DNA of 23,816 nucleotides, taken from positions 1-23,816 of the forward strand of contig JBLHKW010000072.1 of NCBI GenBank assembly GCA_047618565.1, read 5' to 3'. Source of the stretch: JBLHKW01 sp047618565. GTDB taxonomy: Bacteria > Planctomycetota > UBA1135 > GCA-002686595. Numbering within the stretch: the stretch's first letter is position 1; the number at the start of each line of letters is the position of its first letter. A program made the position numbers and the translations under genes. The notes under the pieces were generated by a model, which was not told where the DNA came from, did no database searches, and saw only the letters and a list, made by a program, of their open reading frames with translations. Below are positions 17,116-23,816 of this stretch, piece after piece.

Positions 17116-18678
17116 CTACAGCTGCCCCTCGATGGGAAGCAGTCCCATCATCCAGACCTTGCAACGAAGCCACCAACTGGTGTCGGGTTCGGTATCCAGG
17201 CGCAAGGGGCCGCCCGCGCGCTCGCCGAGCCAGATGACGTCCCCCGCATCGTCCAGAGCGATCGTCCAGCTGACGTCGCGCTGCGTGGCGCGGTCCACCT
17301 TGGCGAGTATCTGCCGCGCCAGCTCGGGACTCTCGACCACCAGACCCAGCTCGGTGTTGAGCTCGACCGAGCGTGGGTCGAGGTTCAGGGAGCCCACGAA
17401 GATGCGTTGCCCGTCGGAGACGAACGTCTTCGTGTGCAGTGCAGCGTTGGAGGAGCCCAGCTTGCCCTGGCGGTAGCCCTCCTCGACGGCTTCGCTGACC
17501 GGCATCAGCTCGTGCAGCTCGACCCCGCGGCGCACGAGCGCGCGACGATAGTCCTTGTACCCGGAGTGCACGATCGGGACATCGGTAGCAGCGAGTGAAT
17601 TGGTCAACACACGCACGCGCCCGCCCCCATCGACGATGCGCCCCAGCTCCTCGACGCCGGCCTTACGCGGAATGAAGTAGGGCGAGACGATGGCCAGGTC
17701 CGTGCGCGAATCTGGCCAGTAGGGCTTGATGCGCTCGATCAGCAGGGTCTGCTTCACCTTGTCGCCCTTGGCCACGATCTTGCGCGGCAGGTCAGCCACC
17801 GTGTGGGTCTCGGCCCACACCAGCGCCAGATCCCCCATCAGGGCTTCCTGTACGAAATCCGAGCCCTGCACGCGCTCGGCGTAACGGGATTCGGCGTGCT
17901 CGACTTCGTGCTGTGCCAGCTCGGCGCGCAGATCCGCGAGGTCGCCCGCGTCGCGCCGCAGGGAGCTCCAGGCCGACATCGGAACGACGAATTCGCTATT
18001 CCAGTACAGGTCGAAGCACTCGCCCAGATCATGGTTGATCGGACCGAAGGCCAGCAGGTCCATGTCACCGAACTCGATGTCCTCGTTAGCCGAGAAGTAC
18101 TCGTCACCGACGTTGCGCCCGCCCACGATCGCGGCGGCGCCATCGGCGGTCAGCATCTTGTTGTGCATGCGCCGGTTGAGGCGCCGCGGGCGAGAGAGGA
18201 TGTCGAGCTTGCGCGCCAGTCCCGGCCAGGGGCCGCGGGCGAAGGGGTTGAACAGACGCACCTCCAGCTGCGGATGGGCATCGGCGCGCGAGATCAACTC
18301 GTCCGTGCCAGCCGAGCCCAGATCGTCGAGCAGCAACCGCACCCGGACGCCGCGATCGGCCGCAGCGAGCAACCGCGACAGGAGCCACTTCCCGGTCACG
18401 TCCTCGTGGAAGATGTAATACTGAGCATCGAGGGTCCGTTCTGCCCGATTGATCAGCGCCACGCGCGCCGAGAAGGCGTCCAGCCCGTTCGACAACAGGT
18501 ACAGACCGCTCGATCCCGGATGGTCGGTCGCCTTGGGCTCGAAACGACTCCCCAGGTAGGTCTCCTCCGGCCGATCGAACGCGAAGCTATCCGGCGCGGG
18601 ATGGGACAGGCGCGGATAGGCGCAGCTGGCGAAGAGAGCCTGAGCGATCGCGAGCTTGATGGGCAGAGTGCGGAGCAT
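17116..18678 (-). CDS. Phospholipase D family protein, cardiolipin-synthase (ClsC)-like
   Basis: A 520-residue protein with two PLD domains, each with a complete HKD motif: HNKMLTADG (His172, Lys174, Asp179) and HTKTFVSDG (His415, Lys417, Asp422), each followed by GG-R/S-N (VGGRN, VGSLN). The phosphatidyl transfer goes through a His intermediate. Order and length resemble ClsC/YmdC-type cardiolipin synthases, which condense phospholipids to cardiolipin, more than the multi-spanning ClsA: no transmembrane helices follow the N-terminus. The N-terminus IKLAIAQALFASCAY with Cys19 suggests an exported lipoprotein. AGAGGG-type sequence (AGAGGG) lies about 8 bases before the ATG. A perfect TTGACA sits on the minus strand at 18726-18731, without a matching -10. 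A 6-bp inverted repeat (GACTCG/CGAGTC, 17076-17105) follows the gene. A nuclease or other phosphodiesterase role is less likely. Confidence 0.88.
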   Translation of the reverse strand: MLRTLPIKLAIAQALFASCAYPRLSHPAPDSFAFDRPEETYLGSRFEPKATDHPGSSGLYLLSNGLDAFSARVALINRAERTLDAQYYIFHEDVTGKWLLSRLLAAADRGVRVRLLLDDLGSAGTDELISRADAHPQLEVRLFNPFARGPWPGLARKLDILSRPRRLNRRMHNKMLTADGAAAIVGGRNVGDEYFSANEDIEFGDMDLLAFGPINHDLGECFDLYWNSEFVVPMSAWSSLRRDAGDLADLRAELAQHEVEHAESRYAERVQGSDFVQEALMGDLALVWAETHTVADLPRKIVAKGDKVKQTLLIERIKPYWPDSRTDLAIVSPYFIPRKAGVEELGRIVDGGGRVRVLTNSLAATDVPIVHSGYKDYRRALVRRGVELHELMPVSEAVEEGYRQGKLGSSNAALHTKTFVSDGQRIFVGSLNLDPRSVELNTELGLVVESPELARQILAKVDRATQRDVSWTIALDDAGDVIWLGERAGGPLRLDTEPDTSWWLRCKVWMMGLLPIEGQL

Positions 18679-18734
18679 GGGTAACCCTCTGGTGCGGTGA
18701 GACGCGCTTTGCTGTGCTCGATATCTGTCAATTC

Positions 18735-18743
18735 GGGGGGGGG
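18735..18743 (+). repeat. Run of nine G between the patatin and PLD genes
   Basis: A nine-base G homopolymer in the 120-base gap, just beyond the patatin terminator hairpin and upstream of the TTGACA-like hexamer of the PLD gene (reading the minus strand). It is one of three such long G/C tracts in the window, all outside genes. Confidence 0.6.
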
Positions 18744-18765
18744 CTGCGATCGGTGCACATGAGCA

Positions 18766-18797
18766 CGCGATCCCCGGCCCTCGCCCTTGGGATCGCG
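18766..18797 (-). terminator. Hairpin directly after the patatin gene
   Basis: CGCGATCCC (18766-18774) and GGGATCGCG (18789-18797) form a perfect 9-bp stem with a 14-base loop, one base after the patatin stop codon on the minus strand. No U tract follows, so it may end transcription partly or protect the 3' end, separating patatin from PLD expression. Confidence 0.55.
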
Positions 18798-18798
18798 G

Positions 18799-20034
18799 TC
18801 ATTCCTCGACTCCGTCAGGCGCCAGCTCCCACGGGTACCCTTCCACCGCCATCTCGTACCCGACGTTGAAGAGCGCTCGCATGTAGTGCTTGTCGAATTG
18901 CTCGTTCGCCTGCAGGTCAAAATCCTCCGGGATGTGCGCCAGGCGAAACTCCAGACCGTCGCGCTTTGTGGAGACGTAGATGCGGTAGAGGTCTCCCTGG
19001 CCCTGGGTCCGGATCAATGCATCGAAGGTGCGTCCCGCGATGGGCCCCACTCCGCGCTCGATCGTCTTCCAGCGTGACTCGAGAAAGCCATTCCGGATCA
19101 CGTAGACGTGGGGCATGCCGGGGACCTTCAATCGATCCAGAACCTCGGCCCAGTCGAGTTCCGCCGGGCACCAGAAGACCTGCGCGGTCGCGCCGCCGTC
19201 GACATGCATCTCGTCAAAAATCTCTCCATCGGCCTCGACATCGATCATGACCGGCGGGAAAGCGATCGGGATCGCGGCGGAGGCCATGAGTACCTGATGG
19301 AAGAGGGACAACGCTCGCGGATCGCCACTCATCGCGATCCGGGTGATGTTCCAGGTGACCGGACGCCCCGCATCCAGGTTGGTCGTCGCGACGGCCAGGG
19401 AGCGCCCGCGCTCCCCCTCCACCGCGATCGCGTCGAGTAGCGCCTGGTCGTAGTACTTCTCGACCAGGCCCCGCAGGGGATCGGCGCTCACGGCAGCATC
19501 TCCCGTGATGATCGCCAGCAAGCTGCGCTTCTCGACGAGATCGTGCGTGGAGTACTGCGTGTAGAGTTCCTCCAGGGTGTCATCGTACTCGGGGCCCAGG
19601 AACGCGAACGGAGCGATCAAGGCGCCCGTGCTGATCCCCGTCACCACGGTGAACTCCGGACGGGTTCCGGCTTCGCTCCAGCCCTTGAGCAAGCCCGCGC
19701 CAAACGCTCCGTTCTGCCCGCCCCCGGAGATGGCCAGGTAGGCGTGGCGCCTCCCCATCACGCCGGACCATCCGGCCGCCAGATCCTCATCGCTCTGCTC
19801 CAGCCAGCGTTCGGTACTGGGCGCGACCTCATCGCCCCAGTAGCGTGCGCCGGGGATGCCAGGGATGTGAGCCAGCTCCGCAAGGCTCTCCGGGATCGGG
19901 TGCCGTTCGGGCAAGGAGAAGCAGGCGGATGCAGCCAAGGCCGCGGGGAGCAGCAGAAGCGCTTTCGCACCCTGCGGCCAGGCCGAAAGGCGTCTCCCGG
20001 AGGTATCGGACACATCGATCGATAGAACGGTCAT
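18799..20034 (-). CDS. Patatin-like phospholipase, probable lipoprotein
   Basis: A 411-residue lipid acyl hydrolase of the patatin family. The oxyanion-hole motif SGGGQNGAFGAG is at 103-114, the nucleophile elbow GISTG at 133-137 (Ser135), and the catalytic Asp in DGGAT at 279-283 (Asp279), so the Ser-Asp dyad is complete. Such enzymes remove acyl chains from phospholipids or lysophospholipids. The N-terminus has a hydrophobic stretch (23-37) ending AASAC with Cys38, which suggests export and lipid anchoring. The ATG at 20032-20034 is chosen because it just precedes this signal; the open frame continues far upstream only as the antisense of the channel gene. No clear Shine-Dalgarno is present. 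It heads a same-strand run with the PLD-like and DUF481 genes and diverges from the large channel gene. Confidence 0.88.
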   Translation of the reverse strand: MTVLSIDVSDTSGRRLSAWPQGAKALLLLPAALAASACFSLPERHPIPESLAELAHIPGIPGARYWGDEVAPSTERWLEQSDEDLAAGWSGVMGRRHAYLAISGGGQNGAFGAGLLKGWSEAGTRPEFTVVTGISTGALIAPFAFLGPEYDDTLEELYTQYSTHDLVEKRSLLAIITGDAAVSADPLRGLVEKYYDQALLDAIAVEGERGRSLAVATTNLDAGRPVTWNITRIAMSGDPRALSLFHQVLMASAAIPIAFPPVMIDVEADGEIFDEMHVDGGATAQVFWCPAELDWAEVLDRLKVPGMPHVYVIRNGFLESRWKTIERGVGPIAGRTFDALIRTQGQGDLYRIYVSTKRDGLEFRLAHIPEDFDLQANEQFDKHYMRALFNVGYEMAVEGYPWELAPDGVEE

Positions 20035-20346
20035 GCAGACGCTAGTCAACGAATGGAGACAGGGGAGAGTTCGCGACAAGGTGGCAGGGTAGCAGCTTGC
20101 GCAGGTCTGCGGAATCGTCATCGGCGGCCCGGCAGGCGGTTGATGAAGTGCTTCGGCGCCAGGGCGCCAGCATCCGCTTCGGTCTGGGGCCTGGAAACGC
20201 AGGCGAATCGGTGGATTCGGCGAGGTTTTCGGGCGCCGCACCGGAATAGAGGATGCCGGCCTGGCGCCGGATGACTTTATCAACGGTCTGCCAGTTCCCA
20301 CGCGCGGGCCTTCGGAGGCCACCGTTCCCAGGCTATCCTCAGGCTC
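20035..20346. other. 312-base divergent gap with nested inverted repeats
   Basis: No protein gene is seen. The gap lies between the divergent patatin and channel genes and contains ordered inverted repeats. GGCGCCAGG (20155-20163) pairs with CCTGGCGCC (20260-20268), and GCATCC (20170-20175) with GGATGC (20251-20256). Inside them CGAATC-GGTG-GATTCG (20204-20219) is a perfect 6-bp tetraloop hairpin. Nearer the channel gene, GGCCT-TCGG-AGGCC (20307-20320) is flanked by AACGGT (20282-20287) and ACCGTT (20321-20326). TATCCT (20334-20339) could be a -10 seven bases before the channel ATG. The arrangement may be a structured RNA, a leader, or operator sites. Confidence 0.45.
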
Positions 20347-23300
20347 ATGACCCGGATCGTCCGCCGCCTGTACACGCTCGCCGTCTGCTTCACCCTTTGG
20401 GTTCCCGCCGCAATGGCGCAGGAGGGTGAGTCCGCAAGCGACTCCGCCGCCACCGAAGAGGTCCAGACGACCGCCCCCCATGCCCCGCGCGTGGACGGAC
20501 CGACCGTCGAACAGGTGCGCGCGAAGCTCGACGCGATCGCCGACGACACGCAGGGTGACGAGGGAGCACGGAAGCGACTGCTGGATCTCTACGGCAATGC
20601 CCTGCACCGGCTGGGACGGGCGCTGGAATGGCGCCAGCGGGCGAGTGAGCTGCTCGCGGAACAGGCCGCGGCTCCAGCGGCTGTACTCGACCTCCAAGGG
20701 CAGCTCGACGAACCAGCGCTCGCGCTGCCGCGGGTCGCCTCCGAGACGCCGACGTCGGAGCTCGAGCAGAGCCTGGCCGAGGCCCGGAGAGCCTTCGATG
20801 CCGCGAGCCGGCTGCACTCCGACCTGGAGGAAGAGACCCAGCGACGCGCGGAACAGAAGGCCGACCTGCCAGCGCGTTATGCGGAGATCCAGACGGAGCT
20901 GCGCGCGCTGGAGAACGAGCTGGGACGGGCCGAGGACTCTTCCGCCGAGGGCCAGGCCGAGCGGACGCGGCAGCTCGCCCGACGAACAGAGCTGCGCGCC
21001 GAGTCGGAGGCGGTGACGGCCACCCTGGACACGCTCTCCGAACGACAGGAATTGCTGGACGTGCAGGGGCAGCTCGCCGGCCAGCGCAGCAGCAGGGCCG
21101 GCGAGGTCGTCGCGGCCTGGTCGGACATCGTAGGCGCGCAACGCGCCCGGGAGGCCCGCATCGCCTCCGCTGCGGCCAAGCAGGCGGAGGGCAAGATTGA
21201 GCAGGCCAGCCCGCGGCTACGCGCACTGGCCCAGGTGAACGCAAAGCTGGCAAGCAAGCGCAGCGAGGTCCTGGCCGAGAGCCAGTCCCTCGCCTCGCAG
21301 TACGAAGCCACGATCGAGCAACTCGCGCAGATCGTCGCGGCGCACGAGAGCGCGCAGGCCCGCGACAGCCTGGAGTCCGGTCGCGGGGTCCGTATATCCA
21401 GGGGGACGGCCGCGCTGCTTCGACGTCAGTGGTCAGAGTTCCCCGACGCGAGCAGCCTGCGCCGGCGCGCCGAGCTGCGGCGACGGCAGCTGAGCGCATC
21501 GCAGCTGGCACAGGCCGATGCGGGCGCGCAGCTCGATCAGCTCGGGGAATTCGATCAGCGCGTGGCGGCGGAGCTGGCCACGTTGGAGATCGCTGCGGGC
21601 GACGCCGACGTGCCGGGGGGTACCGGCCGGTCGCGGCTGGAAGAAGAGGTCCGCCAGCTGCTGGAAAACCGTGTCGCACTGCTGAAGGGCCTGTCCGAGA
21701 CCTACGGGCCGCTCTCCATCCAACTGCGCGAGATCAAGAGCACGGACGAGAAGCTCGCGGGCGAGATCGAAGCATTCTCGGCCTTCATCGAGAAACGCCT
21801 GCTCTGGAGCATCTCGAGCCCGCCACTCTGGGCCACGGACTTTACCCCTGCTGCTGCCGCGCTCTCGTGGCTCGTGGCGCCGGACAACTGGCGCGGCGCC
21901 CTCGACACCCTCAAGCGTGACGCGCGGGCCAGCTGGATATCGTACTCGCTCGTGTCCCTCGTCGTCGTCGGCCTGCTCCTCGGCCGACGACGACTGAAAC
22001 GTAAGCTGGAGATCCACGCCCACGAGGCCGACCTCGGCGCGTGCTGGCAGATGGCGCCTACCTGGCACGCAGTCCTGATCACCGGGCTTCTGATCGCGCC
22101 GTTGCCACTGCTGCTGCGCTGGATCGGGTGGCAACTCAAGACGGATCTCGAGGTCTCCGAGTTCGCCCTCGCGCTCGGGAGGGCGATGCACGCCCTGGGG
22201 CTGCTCGTACTGCTGGTGGAGGTTCCCAGGCAGGTCCTGCGTCCCTACGGGCTGGCCGAGAAGCACTTCGGATGGGGAGCGAACGCTCCCATCCGCGGAC
22301 GAGCGCTCGGCTGGCTCGTACTGCTGATCATTCCAACCGCCGGATCGGCGGCCATGATCCGGGCACAGACCATCAGCGAATGGCAGCCCTCGATCCAGCG
22401 CAGCGGCCTGATCCTGGCACTGCTCGGCCTTGCACTCTGCACCCACCTCGCACTGCGCCCCATCCACGATCCCGAGAAGCCCGAGGAAAGCCAGCGAAGC
22501 TGGGCCTGGCGCGCCGCGCGCGCTGTCGGGATCGCCATGCCCAGCGCCCTGGCTGGCCTGGCCACGCTCGGCTACTCCGTCACCGCCGTTCAGCTCGCCA
22601 GCCCATTCGTGCAGAGCATCGTGGTGCTCTTCATCGCCGTCACCGCCCATGCCCTGGTCCATCGCTGGCTGCTGGTCACACGTCGGGCGGCGACGTTCGA
22701 ACGCGAACGGCGAGAGCAAGCCGAGGATCCGGAATCCGAAGGCAGCGGACCGCCCCGAGCTCACATCGACCTCGATCTGGCGGATCTCCAGACGCGACGC
22801 ATGTTCGATCGGCTACTCCTGATCGGATGCGCGGTGTGGCTCTGGCTCCTGTGGGTCGACATCGTCGCCCTCGGCGGAGTCCAGGACATCGAGCTGTGGA
22901 GGACCGGCACCTTCGACAACCAGTCCATCGCCACGCTGAATGACCTGCTCGTGGCCCTGCTCGGCCTGGCGGTCACCTTCATCGGTGCACGCAACCTGCC
23001 GGGGGTGCTCGACCTGTTGTTGCTGCGCAAGCTCCCGATCCGTCCCGGAGACCGCCTCGTGATCGCGACGGTCTCGCGCTACCTGATGATCATGGTCGGC
23101 CTGAGCGCGTGCATGCGCCGGGTCGGGCTGGGCTGGGGCCAGCTGCAGTGGATGGCGGCCGCCGTAAGCGTCGGCCTGGGCTTCGGCCTGCAGGAGATCT
23201 TTGCCAACTTCATCTCGGGCGTGATCATCCTTTTCGAGCGCCCGATCCGCATCGGCGACCTTGTCACGGTCGGCAAGATCGACGGGCGCGTCACGAACAT

Positions 23301-23769
23301 TGCCCTGCGCGCGACGACCATCACCGACTACGACCGGCGTGAGCTGCTCGTCCCGAACAAGGAGTTCATTACCCGACAGCTCGTGAACTGGACACTCTCG
23401 GACACGGTCACGCGCGTCGTCTTCCCGGTGAGCGTATCGCGCTCCTGTGACCCCACCCAGGCCAGCCAGGTGCTGACCGGGATCGCCCGGCACAGCCCCC
23501 TGGTCATGTCCGAACCCAAGCCCGATGTGGTCTTCCGCGGCTTCAGTGAGGACGCGCTCGAGTTCGACCTGCGAGTGTTCATCGCAGAGCGGATCAGCTG
23601 GACGGAGCTCATGAATTCCCTGAACCTCGCCATTCACACGGAATTCGCAAAGGCGGGACTGGAAATCGCGACGCGCCATCAGGATCTTCATGTAAAGAGC
23701 ATTGAGGGTCTCCCGCAGGTGTTCGCAAATCGCGCGGACGTCACCATCGAGAAACTGGGACCCGAGTAG
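20347..23769 (+). CDS. Large MscS-family mechanosensitive channel (MscK/MscM type)
   Basis: A 1140-residue inner-membrane protein. A signal peptide (1-25, cleavage likely after AMA) leads a long periplasmic part to about residue 500, mostly Glu/Arg/Gln/Ala-rich coiled coil (about 130-420). About ten or eleven membrane helices follow from residue 529 (for example SLVSLVVVGLLLG) to the pore helix. The pore and beta domain are unmistakable: LQWMAAAVSVGLGFGLQEIF, then FERPIRIGDLVTVG and ATTITDYDRRELLVPNKEF (about 930-1010), almost the same as in E. coli MscK and MscM (YjeP). The C-terminal cytoplasmic alpha/beta domain ends near 1130. Such channels open under membrane tension to release solutes on osmotic downshift; MscK also responds to ions. 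Size and order match MscK/MscM (about 1100 residues). The ATG at 20347 has no Shine-Dalgarno. The next possible gene starts 6 bases after the stop. Confidence 0.93.
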   Translation: MTRIVRRLYTLAVCFTLWVPAAMAQEGESASDSAATEEVQTTAPHAPRVDGPTVEQVRAKLDAIADDTQGDEGARKRLLDLYGNALHRLGRALEWRQRASELLAEQAAAPAAVLDLQGQLDEPALALPRVASETPTSELEQSLAEARRAFDAASRLHSDLEEETQRRAEQKADLPARYAEIQTELRALENELGRAEDSSAEGQAERTRQLARRTELRAESEAVTATLDTLSERQELLDVQGQLAGQRSSRAGEVVAAWSDIVGAQRAREARIASAAAKQAEGKIEQASPRLRALAQVNAKLASKRSEVLAESQSLASQYEATIEQLAQIVAAHESAQARDSLESGRGVRISRGTAALLRRQWSEFPDASSLRRRAELRRRQLSASQLAQADAGAQLDQLGEFDQRVAAELATLEIAAGDADVPGGTGRSRLEEEVRQLLENRVALLKGLSETYGPLSIQLREIKSTDEKLAGEIEAFSAFIEKRLLWSISSPPLWATDFTPAAAALSWLVAPDNWRGALDTLKRDARASWISYSLVSLVVVGLLLGRRRLKRKLEIHAHEADLGACWQMAPTWHAVLITGLLIAPLPLLLRWIGWQLKTDLEVSEFALALGRAMHALGLLVLLVEVPRQVLRPYGLAEKHFGWGANAPIRGRALGWLVLLIIPTAGSAAMIRAQTISEWQPSIQRSGLILALLGLALCTHLALRPIHDPEKPEESQRSWAWRAARAVGIAMPSALAGLATLGYSVTAVQLASPFVQSIVVLFIAVTAHALVHRWLLVTRRAATFERERREQAEDPESEGSGPPRAHIDLDLADLQTRRMFDRLLLIGCAVWLWLLWVDIVALGGVQDIELWRTGTFDNQSIATLNDLLVALLGLAVTFIGARNLPGVLDLLLLRKLPIRPGDRLVIATVSRYLMIMVGLSACMRRVGLGWGQLQWMAAAVSVGLGFGLQEIFANFISGVIILFERPIRIGDLVTVGKIDGRVTNIALRATTITDYDRRELLVPNKEFITRQLVNWTLSDTVTRVVFPVSVSRSCDPTQASQVLTGIARHSPLVMSEPKPDVVFRGFSEDALEFDLRVFIAERISWTELMNSLNLAIHTEFAKAGLEIATRHQDLHVKSIEGLPQVFANRADVTIEKLGPE

Positions 23770-23775
23770 CCAACG

Positions 23776-23816
23776 ATGAACCCCGCCTGGAAAACACGTG
23801 CCACGGTTGGCGCCCT
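23776..23816 (+). CDS. Possible start of the next gene, cut by the window edge
   Basis: An ATG six bases after the channel stop opens a frame reading MNPAWKTRATVGA to the edge. The basic residues followed by small apolar ones could begin a signal peptide or membrane helix. Only 13 codons are visible and no Shine-Dalgarno site is seen, so this rests on spacing alone. Confidence 0.3.
   Translation, partial: MNPAWKTRATVGA

Noticed and set aside
18799..21141. A 780-codon minus-strand frame that would give a long N-terminal extension to the patatin protein
   Set aside because: The signal peptide and family homology begin at the ATG at 20034. The extension is antisense to the channel gene's coiled-coil region and has no recognisable domain.
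20390..22764. Long minus-strand frames opposite the channel gene
   Set aside because: The plus frame is an unmistakable MscK/MscM-type protein over its whole length; the opposite frames are arginine- or glutamine-rich shadows.

Overview
The window is about 23.8 kb of G+C-rich DNA (roughly two thirds G+C by eye) from a diderm (Gram-negative-type) bacterium. It carries an outer-membrane-barrel-type protein, several secreted or lipoprotein-like proteins, periplasmic murein enzymes and a large MscK/MscM-type channel. GTG and TTG starts are used, Shine-Dalgarno sites are weak or absent before many genes, and no insertion sequence, phage gene, tRNA, rRNA or CRISPR array was seen. The mix (secreted HEAT-repeat protein, barrel with an N-terminal soluble part, arsenosugar-type radical SAM protein) would suit a planctomycete or a related environmental phylum. 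That is an inference from gene content only.

Layout, left to right. Positions 1-591 hold no convincing gene. coaD and ridA form a minus-strand pair joined by an ATGA overlap. Divergent from them is a complete comEC, followed by a secreted HEAT-repeat protein. After a 455-base gap comes a secreted protein of unknown function with two calcium-loop-like motifs; its stop codon is interleaved in a CTAG with that of a convergent PaaZ-type aldehyde dehydrogenase. Divergent from the dehydrogenase is a 2,4-dienoyl-CoA-reductase-like SDR, which overlaps murQ by 8 bases. murQ converges on an AmiD/AmpD-type amidase, with a shared terminator hairpin between them.

The amidase is the last gene of a tightly packed minus-strand operon: AhpD-like protein, ArsS-type radical SAM protein, amidase. 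The first two are the known companions of arsenosugar biosynthesis. Divergent from this operon are comM and a DsbA-like oxidoreductase. A minus-strand run follows: patatin-like lipase, phospholipase D/cardiolipin-synthase-like protein, DUF481 barrel. A structured 312-base gap separates that run from the 1140-residue MscS-family channel on the plus strand, and the start of a possible next gene is cut by the right edge.

Themes. Envelope upkeep: MurQ and the amidase handle murein fragments; patatin and the PLD protein probably act on membrane lipids; the barrel and the channel are membrane proteins. DNA uptake: ComEC carries DNA across the inner membrane and ComM aids integration. CoA/acyl-CoA chemistry: CoaD, the PaaZ-type dehydrogenase and the DECR-like reductase. 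The least explained parts are the secreted calcium-loop protein behind stacked poly-C tracts, the amidase coupled to the arsenosugar pair, the inverted-repeat structure at 20155-20326, and two promoters placed so close to their start codons that leaderless transcripts are likely. I see no clear novel defence or mobile system.
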